This document shows positions 18,271 through 25,200 of a stretch of 64,000 nucleotides of DNA, in pieces; position 1 is the stretch's first letter, and each line of letters opens with the position of its first letter. The DNA is from a virus. Position numbers and translations under genes: made by a program. Below the pieces are notes generated by a model. It had not been told where the DNA came from, did no database searches, and saw only the letters and a list, made by a program, of their open reading frames with translations. The stretch lies in IMG/VR virus record IMGVR_UViG_3300034072_002211, positions 1 to 64,000 of that record, one strand, 5' to 3'.

Positions 18271-18826
18271 TGTCGTCACTCCTTACGAGCTTGACCGCTA
18301 CTTGGTAGCGTTCATACACTTTGCGAACCACTTCGTTCTCTCGAACAATCCGTTGTTCGCTAATGTATTTAATCAAATTCTCGCGGGAGATGCTCTCTAC
18401 GGAACCGTCTTCCATTTCGACCTCGACCTTCTTCTCACTCTTGCTCACTCGAGGTGCAGCTTTGAAGTAGGTGTCATAGTCACCATATCCATAGGAATAG
18501 GGCTTGTAGCTTGGACCCAGCAACTTCATCATGTCCTGAAGGTCCTTGATCGTCAGGGAGGAGGTTGGAATGGTGCTCTTGGTAGTCACCACGGTATTAT
18601 TGGCAGGCTTCGTGGTGATCTGAGGCGAAATGCTGGTATGTGGCAACGTGATCTCTGTGCAGGGATTACTCAGATACTTCTTGTAGAGATCGTCCATTAC
18701 CTGCTTCTGATAGTCGTAGAGGTATGGATCCTTCTTGGGTTCGATGTATTGGATCTCATCAAACGTCTTGAAGGTATCATCCTTCTTGCCCAGGTTGCCA
18801 AAGCTGTAGGTTTTCTTGTCGCTCAT
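18251..18826 (-). CDS. Hypothetical protein, 191 aa
   Basis: The N-terminal half is polar and rich in Lys, Asp and Tyr. Residues 65-95 are Thr/Ser/Pro-rich linker, and the C-terminal third is charged and helical ('SISRENLIKYISEQRIVREN'). No signal or membrane segment. It overlaps the upstream 18823 gene by four bases (ATGA), so they are co-translated. Function unknown. Confidence 0.6.
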   Translation of the reverse strand: MSDKKTYSFGNLGKKDDTFKTFDEIQYIEPKKDPYLYDYQKQVMDDLYKKYLSNPCTEITLPHTSISPQITTKPANNTVVTTKSTIPTSSLTIKDLQDMMKLLGPSYKPYSYGYGDYDTYFKAAPRVSKSEKKVEVEMEDGSVESISRENLIKYISEQRIVRENEVVRKVYERYQVAVKLVRSDDNGDTGV

Positions 18827-19227
18827 TGTTCAATCAACTTGAAAGTCATGACCAGCTTGTCCCAGCATCCTTTGAGGACCGCGTGGTCGTTGATACCCTT
18901 GAGCATGATCTCGAAGTCACGCCCCATTTTGACTAGTCTTGCGAGCTCTTCCTGAAAGGCATCCATGTCCGCAGGCACGGACAACTTGGGTTCATTGGTG
19001 AACGAAAAGATGCCGTCATCGTTAAGGACCTTGAGATCCTGGTCGTGCGCGACTAGGTAGTGCTGCTGAACCATCTTGACCATAGTCTGCCACTCAGTGC
19101 GAAGCAATGCTACTTCTTCGGACTCTTTCTTGAGCTTTTTGATCTGCTCGTGGTAGTCCAGTTTGCCTTGCTCTAGACCCTTTTTGTAGGCCTCGGTTTT
19201 GATCCGTTCGATTTCATCGGGTTCCAT
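18823..19227 (-). CDS. Coiled-coil protein with conserved tail, copy 1
   Basis: A 134-residue protein with an N-terminal coiled coil (residues 5-60, rich in K/E/L). Its C-terminal motif 'LKGCWDKLVMTFKLIEQ' is related to the ends of the next two upstream genes (19214 and 19470). The three are consecutive and overlap at start and stop. No known family; the shared tail suggests a common partner. Confidence 0.6.
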   Translation of the reverse strand: MEPDEIERIKTEAYKKGLEQGKLDYHEQIKKLKKESEEVALLRTEWQTMVKMVQQHYLVAHDQDLKVLNDDGIFSFTNEPKLSVPADMDAFQEELARLVKMGRDFEIMLKGINDHAVLKGCWDKLVMTFKLIEQ

Positions 19228-19489
19228 CGTAACCTGCCAATCTCAGAGCCATCATGAATTTGTCCCAAGAGGCTTTGACCAGTTCGTTATCCTTGACGGC
19301 TCCCATAAGAATGTCGAAGTGGTCTGCTTTGGCCTTTGCTTCTGCCAACTCCTTGGTTCTGACGTCTAGAGTCAGCTTGAGTTGGTGATTCTGACCTTTG
19401 AGCCAAGTGTTCTCGTTGACAGCCTTAGAGAGCTGTTCCTCGATAGGTTCTGTTGCTCGAATGTGCTTATCAGACACCTTCGCTACCAC
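19214..19489 (-). CDS. Coiled-coil protein with conserved tail, copy 2
   Basis: A 91-residue protein with a heptad-like middle ('LTLDVRTKELAEAKAKADHF') and a C-terminal motif 'KDNELVKASWDKFMMALRL'. It shares this tail with its neighbours on both sides and overlaps each of them. Unknown function. Confidence 0.6.
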   Translation of the reverse strand: MVAKVSDKHIRATEPIEEQLSKAVNENTWLKGQNHQLKLTLDVRTKELAEAKAKADHFDILMGAVKDNELVKASWDKFMMALRLAGYDGTR

Positions 19490-19904
19490 CCAGCTTACGC
19501 ATCAGCTGGATGTCGTTGAACATCTTTTTCAGCTGTTCATTGTCTTTCAGGTCTTCCATGAGATAGTGCCACTTGAGTGCGTTGTGGCACATCTTGCGAT
19601 AGGCGCGCTCAAACTTCTTGATCTCTCGAAGATGGCGCTCTTCCATTTCACGGACGTTCTCGAGCGGCAGTTCAGCCTGATACCAGACTTCCTCCATAGG
19701 GAGGTCTTCCTGTTCGTAATGATCAGACGATGCTTCGCAGACTTCCTCTGCGTCATCATAGTCATAGACGCCGAAGATATCACAGGCCATCTGAGGACCA
19801 AAAGGATTGGAGTCCTTGGGATACGAAGACCTAGGACTGATTCTGTTATAGACAGACTTCGACAGAATGGATGCGCCACGAAGTGGCCGAGGGTTGCGAG
19901 CCAT
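19470..19904 (-). CDS. Coiled-coil protein with conserved tail, copy 3
   Basis: A 144-residue protein. The N-terminal 35 residues are basic, the middle is acidic, and a helix (residues 85-110) precedes the tail 'LKDNEQLKKMFNDIQLMRKL'. ATG 19904 is chosen because AGGA lies seven bases upstream; ATG 19949 lies in the hairpin region. The AGGA is part of a terminator-like hairpin (19907-19941), so initiation may be controlled by RNA folding. Confidence 0.6.
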   Translation of the reverse strand: MARNPRPLRGASILSKSVYNRISPRSSYPKDSNPFGPQMACDIFGVYDYDDAEEVCEASSDHYEQEDLPMEEVWYQAELPLENVREMEERHLREIKKFERAYRKMCHNALKWHYLMEDLKDNEQLKKMFNDIQLMRKLGGSEGV

Positions 19905-19906
19905 AG

Positions 19907-19941
19907 AAAAATCCTGGGAAGTGGTTAAACTCCCCAGGATT
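19907..19941 (-). terminator. Hairpin plus T-run that also holds a ribosome site
   Basis: On the - strand, a 9-bp stem (AATCCTGGG pairing with CCCAGGATT) is followed by TTTCT, as in a factor-independent terminator for the 19967 gene. The right arm contains the AGGA used by the 19904 gene. Transcripts that pass would have their ribosome site in a stem. Confidence 0.6.
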
Positions 19942-19966
19942 CTACACACCAGAGTCTAGAAGCGCA

Positions 19967-20227
19967 TTATTGAAGTTCGCCGCGGCCCTTCATGACTTCA
20001 ACATTCTCTAGTGCGGCAATAATGACAGCCGCAGCCTTAACCAAGTTGTCCTCGAACTCCTCAGTTTCAGGCACAATGCCATTGCGGCGCACCTCGGCAC
20101 TCACGTAGTGGCTGATCATAGCCACCCAGTCGCCTGGGGTGTTCTTGGCATCCCATTCAGAGCCAGGGAGGTCAGCTTGACGCTGACGCTCCGCACGGAT
20201 CTTTTCAAGAAGCGAATCTAGCTTCAC
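19967..20227 (-). CDS. Conserved small phage protein, 86 aa
   Basis: The protein has the layout 'I-R-x-E-R-x-R-Q ... D-W-x-x-M-I ... L-V-K-A-A-A-V-I-I-A-A-L-E', common in small phage proteins near MazG-like enzymes. The acidic MazG active-site residues are not evident, so no activity is claimed. The start is a GTG that overlaps the TGA of the 20224 gene. A terminator follows at 19907-19941. Confidence 0.55.
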   Translation of the reverse strand: MKLDSLLEKIRAERQRQADLPGSEWDAKNTPGDWVAMISHYVSAEVRRNGIVPETEEFEDNLVKAAAVIIAALENVEVMKGRGELQ

Positions 20228-21225
20228 TTCTTGGCCTTAGGCGGACGACCGCGCTTCTTAGGCGCAGGAGCAGGTTCAGCCTTGCTACCAGCAGGAGTGC
20301 CATCCTTGCGGGGGCGACCAACTGGATTCTTGGGCTGCATTGCTTCCCACTTTTCCTTGTCAGCCTTGTCTTCACGCAGCGCAGCACGATCCAGGAACTC
20401 CTGGATAGCAGCATCGCTGGTGTCAACCTGATTGCCTTCAACCTCATCAGCGTCCGCGACCTCAGTAGCCACAAAAGCTTCTGGGTTGAACTCTGCCTGA
20501 GCAGCCGCAAGAGCAGCGGCAACCTCAGGTGGGAGCGAAGGGTCAACGGCAGGAGTAATCACTTCGGGTACTAGGACTGCTTCTGACAGCTCTTCAACCT
20601 CAGTGACGCTCGCAGGGGCTTCTAGGGGTGCCTCAGGCGCAAGAGCAGGAGCCGATGCCTCGGTTACTTCTGGACTAGCCGTCACCTGTGGGCGAAGCTG
20701 CGGAACCATGCGGTATGCCTGCTCACGCTTGCGAGCAGCTTCAGCTTCGAGGTCTTCGGCCTGACGCAGGATGTTTTGCGCGATGTCGACCTGCGACTGC
20801 GCGACGTCTGCCTTCTGATTTTCAAGAACGCGGTTCTCGAGTTCAGTCTTGACCTCCACTGGAGCATCTTCGCCGTTCATGTAGTCGACGATGGTGCGGA
20901 GAGGGCAAGGCGCATTTGGCGCAGGATACATCACGATGTTGTCAATGTTCACAGGACGGAGGAAACCGTAAGTGTGGAGGGCATTCATCATGTCCAGTCC
21001 AGTGTTTGGCATGGGACGACGAGCCAGTAGGGTGTGGAGGTGTGGCACCTGCTGACCTTCGACGGAATCAATGATTTCCATCAGAGGATCATGGAAACGG
21101 TCTGGCAGCGCATCAGTGTCTACGATAAGAGCATTCTCCTCGTTGCCTGGGATCTGCATGTAAACCACGACGCAGCGGCGGTCAGTGTTCCTGATGCGAC
21201 CAACGTGCTTCTTGAAATTGCTCAT
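20224..21225 (-). CDS. AT-hook DNA-binding protein, 333 aa
   Basis: Residues 1-120 form a globular domain of unknown family. Residues 120-165 are a charged coiled coil, and residues 170-270 an Ala/Pro/Glu-rich linker. The C-terminus carries two AT-hook-like cores, 'GRPRK' and 'RGRPPK', flanked by Lys and Arg. AT-hooks bind the minor groove of AT-rich DNA. The protein may organise phage DNA or modify host transcription. AAGGAG precedes the ATG at 21225. The upstream gene ends in a terminator hairpin. Confidence 0.65.
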   Translation of the reverse strand: MSNFKKHVGRIRNTDRRCVVVYMQIPGNEENALIVDTDALPDRFHDPLMEIIDSVEGQQVPHLHTLLARRPMPNTGLDMMNALHTYGFLRPVNIDNIVMYPAPNAPCPLRTIVDYMNGEDAPVEVKTELENRVLENQKADVAQSQVDIAQNILRQAEDLEAEAARKREQAYRMVPQLRPQVTASPEVTEASAPALAPEAPLEAPASVTEVEELSEAVLVPEVITPAVDPSLPPEVAAALAAAQAEFNPEAFVATEVADADEVEGNQVDTSDAAIQEFLDRAALREDKADKEKWEAMQPKNPVGRPRKDGTPAGSKAEPAPAPKKRGRPPKAKK

Positions 21226-21273
21226 TATTGAGTCTCCTTATTGGGTGATTGCCAGTCACCAGACAGGCAGAAA

Positions 21274-21295
21274 GGATCAGGCTTCTGCCTGATCC
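21274..21295 (-). terminator. Terminator overlapping the end of the 21277 gene
   Basis: A perfect 9-bp stem (21274-21282 with 21287-21295) and a 4-base loop are followed on the - strand by TTTCT. The hairpin includes the last codons and the stop codon of the 21277 gene. Confidence 0.65.
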
Positions 21296-21486
21296 TCTGC
21301 TGGTTCTTCTTCCTTGGGCATGGTTGCCTCGAGGAAAGCGGCAAGCTTATCGCGAACCGAGCCAACGCTCGAGAGTTCGCCGCCCTTGAAAGCACCACGC
21401 TCGGCCGCAACATCAATGATGCGGAGCGTGTTCTGCAGATCGACCAACGTGATCTGTGGGGCTTCCGTCTGGGTCTCTTCAGCCAT
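21277..21486 (-). CDS. Conserved small T4-like phage protein, 69 aa
   Basis: A 69-residue acidic protein with the core 'LQNTLRIIDVAAERGAFKGG' followed by 'ELSSVGSVRDKLAAFLEA'. I recognise this pattern as a small uncharacterised protein repeated across marine T4-like phages. It is helical, with Pro/Glu-rich ends. AAGGAG lies nine bases before the ATG. Function unknown. Confidence 0.65.
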   Translation of the reverse strand: MAEETQTEAPQITLVDLQNTLRIIDVAAERGAFKGGELSSVGSVRDKLAAFLEATMPKEEEPAEDQAEA

Positions 21487-21523
21487 AGGTGTTCTCCTTG
21501 ATTTCGGCTTATCCGATCTCTGG

Positions 21524-21553
21524 AGAATACTAGAATTGGTGAGGAAAACTCAA
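21524..21553 (-). promoter_or_regulatory. Possible sigma-70 promoter for the 21277 gene
   Basis: TTGAGT, an 18-base spacer and TATTCT lie upstream of the 21277 gene. The match is moderate and the -35 box overlaps the region just after the HNH terminator. Confidence 0.35.
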
Positions 21554-21555
21554 TA

Positions 21556-21597
21556 TTCTAGCGGCACCCAACCATATTTAGTTAAGTGCCGCTAGAA
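21556..21597 (-). terminator. 12-bp hairpin after the HNH gene
   Basis: A perfect 12-bp inverted repeat (21556-21567 with 21586-21597) with an 18-base loop starts eight bases after the HNH stop codon. The loop contains CTAAATAT on the - strand, which resembles a late promoter element. The T-run is weak (GAGTTTTCC). Confidence 0.55.
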
Positions 21598-21604
21598 CTC
21601 CCTT

Positions 21605-22183
21605 TTAGAGGATGGAAGTGCGCCTGCGCCTCTTGGCCTTCACGGTGACGAGGTCCTCGTTCCAGCCAGTGAACTGCGCCCACGACTCGTGAGGCACCTC
21701 GATGGGCATCTGCTGCGCCTTGGCCACCAACTGGTAGTAGTCAGGACGCTTGGGAGTGCCGCACTTGGGCTTCATGTTCATGAAGTGCGCCTTCTCGAGG
21801 TTGCAGGGACCACAAGCGGCCACCACGTTCTCCCAGCGAGTCTTACCGCCGTGGAAGCGGGGAACAACGTGGTCGAGCGTCAGCAGCGACTTGTCGTGCT
21901 TGCAGTCCTTGCCGCAGTATTGGCACTGGTAGTCGTCGCGCAACAGAACGTTAGCCCTGCTGAACTTGACCCCGCGGTTCACCTTGACATAGTCGCGGAG
22001 CAAGAGCACCGCGGGCACCTGGATGGTGGTCGAAGGCGAATGCACGTCCCAGTCCTCATAGTGGGCGAGGACCTCGGCGTTCTCGAGGAATTGCAGCTTG
22101 ATGGCAGCTTGCCAGTTGAGGGTGCTCAGGGGCACCACGCTCAAGGGCAAACCGTCCGCGTTCAGGATCAACGTGTCAGACAT
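21605..22183 (-). CDS. HNH endonuclease
   Basis: A 192-residue HNH nuclease. Two zinc-binding pairs (C87/C90 in 'CQYC' and C124/C127 in 'CGPC') flank the catalytic 'LTLDHVVPRFHGG' (D104, H105) and 'W-E-N-V' (N119). This arrangement is that of free-standing HNH endonucleases (McrA-like), common in phages for homing, packaging or host-DNA degradation. It has its own promoter (22231-22258) and terminator, so it is expressed as a single gene. Confidence 0.9.
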   Translation of the reverse strand: MSDTLILNADGLPLSVVPLSTLNWQAAIKLQFLENAEVLAHYEDWDVHSPSTTIQVPAVLLLRDYVKVNRGVKFSRANVLLRDDYQCQYCGKDCKHDKSLLTLDHVVPRFHGGKTRWENVVAACGPCNLEKAHFMNMKPKCGTPKRPDYYQLVAKAQQMPIEVPHESWAQFTGWNEDLVTVKAKRRRRTSIL

Positions 22184-22230
22184 GGGGCACCTAATCGTTC
22201 TATGCGTTTGTGTACCCCTACACTCTTTTA

Positions 22231-22258
22231 CTTATACAGACAGATAGGATAGAATCAA
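22231..22258 (-). promoter_or_regulatory. Sigma-70-like promoter of the HNH gene
   Basis: TTGATT, a 16-base spacer and TATAAG, located 48-75 bases upstream of the HNH start. Confidence 0.55.
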
Positions 22259-22293
22259 TCTAAAAGTGCAGGGACACCAGAAAAAACGCTAAG

Positions 22294-23565
22294 TTAATGA
22301 TACTTAAAGTTTTGAACCACGAGTTCGTCGCCTTGGAAGAACACATCTGCGGAGGTTAGGCGACCACCCTTGCCGCTTCCTGTGTCCATGAAATATGCTA
22401 CACCTCCCTGGCTACCACGGACCAAAAGCGGCTTCACAGTGCTCCTAATGTCATGGCCGACCATGACCTGCTTGCCCTGTGGAATCCTATTCACCCACTC
22501 GTAAATGCGCGTGGGATAGCCGTCTGCCCTCTGGGGAGCCGTGTTGTCGACTTCACCAAAGAGCGCCATGGTCTCGAACTTGCCGGTCAAGCGAGCACTC
22601 GTGATGTCAAACATCTCAGGCTCAGCCGCGCCATGCGTGAAGAGAGTGTTGCCAATGATCCAATGGTGCCTAGAGAACCCTAGCAGGGCCCTGTAGCGCG
22701 TTTCGAACTTACGACGGGCGTCGGATGCTAGAGCTTCAATGGCCCTTGTAGTGACCTTGTTACCGTCACTGAGACGCACTCTTACGTCGTTGTGCTTGAC
22801 TTGTTCTAGCCAACGCTCAATCTTGCGCTCATGATTGCCAATGAGGCTGATGCCACGACCGCGCGTCACAATGCTGTAGACGTGATCCACACACTCAAGT
22901 GAATTGATACCATAATCCAGAATATCGCCCAGGAACACGCAGAAAAGCTTTCTCTGAGTTGCCCACTCGGTAGCATTCTTAAGCGGTTCAATCATACCAT
23001 GGACGTCGCCGACTACCATGATTCCGCGATAGCCACGGTTCTCAATGACCTTCTTGAGATCGATGTTGGTCAGTTTGCTGACAACCTCAAAATCCTCATT
23101 ACGAAAGTCAATGACGTTCGCAATACCATCACCCCTGAGAATATCACGCTCATTGGTGCGGAAAACATGCTCGTGCTTGGAGATTGTACCAGTAGCCGAA
23201 AGCCGCCAACTACGCTTGGCATCTGAGAGCTTGGTCTCCAGATTCCTATTACATACGATATAGAAAATGGGAACGCCAGTTCTCGAGCCAATATCGGCGA
23301 GACTCATACGATCCTTTTTGCGGAGATTGGTAGCATCGACGACCACGCGCTCGCCAAGCTCTAGCTTGAGCTGGGTGCGGCGATGAATCTCCTTGAACAC
23401 CACATCATTGATATCAAGACGCTGATAGTCTCCCGAGAGCTCATAGCGGATTTCTTCGCTGCTCATGATCTCATAGGGATCGAACTTCAAGCTAGTCAGG
23501 TGGGTCTTTCCGCCGCCCGCGGGGCCAACCATGATAACCAAACTATGGAGCGGAATTCTTTTCAT
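22294..23565 (-). CDS. Pnkp-like kinase-metallophosphatase (RNA end healing)
   Basis: A 423-residue two-domain enzyme. Residues 1-165 are a P-loop kinase with Walker A 'GPAGGGKT' (14-21) and 'VVVDATNLRKKDR', as in polynucleotide kinases. Residues 180-423 are a calcineurin-type phosphatase with GDVHG (186-190), GDILDYG (213-219), GNHE (243-246) and a later 'THG'. This order matches the kinase and phosphatase domains of bacterial Pnkp, which heals 5'-OH and 2',3'-phosphate RNA ends, but the ligase domain is absent. T4 Pnkp instead uses a HAD phosphatase. An Rnl1-type ligase is encoded at 33489. The start lies six bases after a -10-like box. Confidence 0.8.
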   Translation of the reverse strand: MKRIPLHSLVIMVGPAGGGKTHLTSLKFDPYEIMSSEEIRYELSGDYQRLDINDVVFKEIHRRTQLKLELGERVVVDATNLRKKDRMSLADIGSRTGVPIFYIVCNRNLETKLSDAKRSWRLSATGTISKHEHVFRTNERDILRGDGIANVIDFRNEDFEVVSKLTNIDLKKVIENRGYRGIMVVGDVHGMIEPLKNATEWATQRKLFCVFLGDILDYGINSLECVDHVYSIVTRGRGISLIGNHERKIERWLEQVKHNDVRVRLSDGNKVTTRAIEALASDARRKFETRYRALLGFSRHHWIIGNTLFTHGAAEPEMFDITSARLTGKFETMALFGEVDNTAPQRADGYPTRIYEWVNRIPQGKQVMVGHDIRSTVKPLLVRGSQGGVAYFMDTGSGKGGRLTSADVFFQGDELVVQNFKYH

Positions 23566-23571
23566 ATCACC

Positions 23572-23601
23572 AGCTTACTTGCTAATTGACTTTGGTGTCA
23601 A
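23572..23601 (-). promoter_or_regulatory. Promoter-like element of the Pnkp-like gene
   Basis: TTGACA, an 18-base spacer and TAAGCT, then exactly six bases (GGTGAT) to the ATG. The -10 match is weak, but the geometry repeats that of four other genes in the window. Confidence 0.4.
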
Positions 23602-23615
23602 TTTAACCTCATAAT
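23586..23615 (+). promoter_or_regulatory. Sigma-70-like promoter of the 23640 gene
   Basis: TTGACT, an 18-base spacer and CATAAT. It overlaps the divergent promoter on the other strand, so the two may compete. Confidence 0.5.
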
Positions 23616-23639
23616 AACACATACTGGTGAGGATACCAT

Positions 23640-24092
23640 ATGCGCCGTGCTTTTCTTCTTGCCGGCATTGCTGCTGGCGCTGTTGCTCTATTTACAACTG
23701 TCTCTGTGACCGTTTCTGCTCGTCAGGCTTCGCAGATCCAGACCTTCAAGACCAAACTCGCTGATCTGACGTTCTGCCGGACTGGCTACGACATTGCGAG
23801 TTCGCGTCCCCACTACATTGCGAGGTTCACAGAGGACGCCCAAGAAAAGGCTGACCTCATTGAACTCAGTGATGTCCTTCTCGAACGCAAAGAGCAGCTG
23901 GATCAGCTGATCTCTGACCATCTCAAGGAAGCTAAGGACCTTCCCTTGGATGCCTATGAGCGTTCGTTGCTGGTCGAAAAGACCACGTGGGAGGCAGAAC
24001 TTGATGCCGTTCATACGGCAGGATGGGTCCAGGAACCCGAAGCATTCCTGGACCACCTGTTGGAGCGTTGCGAGCCCTATATCAACGAATAA
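23640..24092 (+). CDS. Exported small protein, 150 aa
   Basis: The gene is isolated on the + strand among - strand genes. It starts with a signal peptide or N-terminal membrane anchor ('RRAFLLAGIAAGAVALFTTV', then 'SVTVSARQ'). The mature part is charged and helical, with two Cys (one in 'TFCRTGY', one near the end in 'ERCEPY') that could form a disulfide. AGGA precedes the ATG. A role in the periplasm or cell envelope, for example superinfection exclusion, is possible. The 3' end overlaps the convergent 24082 gene by 11 bases. Confidence 0.65.
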   Translation: MRRAFLLAGIAAGAVALFTTVSVTVSARQASQIQTFKTKLADLTFCRTGYDIASSRPHYIARFTEDAQEKADLIELSDVLLERKEQLDQLISDHLKEAKDLPLDAYERSLLVEKTTWEAELDAVHTAGWVQEPEAFLDHLLERCEPYINE

Positions 24093-24609
24093 CCGCATTG
24101 CCCTCGGCATCAATGCTGAGGGTGCCGCGCTTGACTCGAAGTGAGCCCTTAGTGCTGGGATGCTCCGGGGTCTCACGGGTCGTGAAGCCGGCCAGACAAT
24201 CCATGTGGTTGACGTAGAAGGTCTTGCCCCGGGCCTTCACAACCCACATGGGGATGAAGTCGAACTCGATGGACTTCTTGTTGAAGTGGAAGTCGATGTT
24301 CTTGCTTTCGACCTCCAGGGGAAACTCCTTCTTCTGCTCCTCGACACCCTTTTTCATGTCCTTGATCTGCTGCCAGCGGATCTTGGCCGTTTCGAGTGCG
24401 GTCATGAGCTTGCGAGCGATTGCGCGCTTGTGACCATGCTCCTTGATCAGGGCGCCGACCGGCTGACCTGCGCGCTGTCGAGCCTTGATCTCGAACTTGC
24501 TCGCCCGGACCTCCGAAGAGGCGTGAGCATAAAGCTCACGCCAATCGGAACGCCACTCGCTGTAGCCCTGGTAGTCGGTGAACTTGGGCTGCATACCGTG
24601 AACGCTCAT
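24082..24609 (-). CDS. DWR-motif protein, 175 aa
   Basis: The N-terminal 40 residues ('YSEWRSDWRELY' then 'EVRASK') share a motif with the neighbouring 24623 gene ('YLAYRTDWRAKY' then 'EIRANK'). The middle is a basic helix, and the C-terminal 90 residues contain 'ARGKTFYVNHMDCLAGFTTR', a beta-rich part. No enzyme motif recognised. It is the last gene of an operon that includes the PTH2 gene. Confidence 0.6.
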   Translation of the reverse strand: MSVHGMQPKFTDYQGYSEWRSDWRELYAHASSEVRASKFEIKARQRAGQPVGALIKEHGHKRAIARKLMTALETAKIRWQQIKDMKKGVEEQKKEFPLEVESKNIDFHFNKKSIEFDFIPMWVVKARGKTFYVNHMDCLAGFTTRETPEHPSTKGSLRVKRGTLSIDAEGNAVIR

Positions 24610-24622
24610 CAGTCCTACTCCC

Positions 24623-24880
24623 TTACGCTGCCTGAGCGACCGAAGCCGCCAGCTGGTTGTTCTTGAACTCCGTGGCTGCCGTGCGCTCCAACATCATCTT
24701 GTTGGCGCGAACGCGCAGGTAGTGGAGTGCGGACTGCAGGTCGGCGTTGTCGCCCTTGTTGGCACGCTGAGCGGCCTTGTTGGCGCGGATCTCGAGGGTG
24801 AGAGCCTTATACTTGGCACGCCAGTCGGTGCGGTAAGCCAGGTATTCGTCGCGGGTGGTGAAAGTGAAATTGTAAGTCAT
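24623..24880 (-). CDS. DWR-motif protein, 85 aa
   Basis: A short helical protein with the same 'Y-x-x-x-R-x-D-W-R-x-x-Y ... E-I-R-A-N-K' motif as the 24082 protein. The rest is rich in Ala, Asn and Arg. Its start overlaps the stop of the 24880 gene (TAATG). Patterns of this type occur in small proteins of other T4-like phages; function unknown. Confidence 0.6.
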   Translation of the reverse strand: MTYNFTFTTRDEYLAYRTDWRAKYKALTLEIRANKAAQRANKGDNADLQSALHYLRVRANKMMLERTAATEFKNNQLAASVAQAA

Positions 24881-25200
24881 TACTGTGCTCCTCCGAAAGT
24901 AAGTTTGAAAAGGACCGCCAGGTCCTGCTTCTCGAAATACCAGCGATTACCGCCGCTGGTGTGCCAGTAGCTACCGGCGCGTTCCTCGCACCACTGCTTC
25001 ATTTCGGCCATCAGGGTGCTGTTGGGCTCCCTCAGGTCGACAGTGGTCATCTCCGGCCAGGCTTCCCGAAGGTGCCGTGACCAGTGCTTGTCTCGAGTGT
25101 TTGCGCCAATGGGTGGACAGAACTTGAGGCCCTGTTCCCGCCAGACCTTAAGGTAGGCCTGGGTAGCGAGGCTTTGTGCGGTTTTGAAATCCGTCGCCAT
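24880..25200 (-). CDS. FKL-family small protein, 106 aa
   Basis: The protein ends 'RWYFEKQDLAVLFKLTFGG', one example of a C-terminal motif shared by many small genes in this window (F-x-[D/E/K]-x-x-x-A-x-x-F-K-L). A preceding 'MKQWCEERAGSYW' fits the 'W-L/C-x-E-N' element of the same family. It overlaps PTH2 by ATGA. Function unknown. Confidence 0.6.
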   Translation of the reverse strand: MATDFKTAQSLATQAYLKVWREQGLKFCPPIGANTRDKHWSRHLREAWPEMTTVDLREPNSTLMAEMKQWCEERAGSYWHTSGGNRWYFEKQDLAVLFKLTFGGAQ

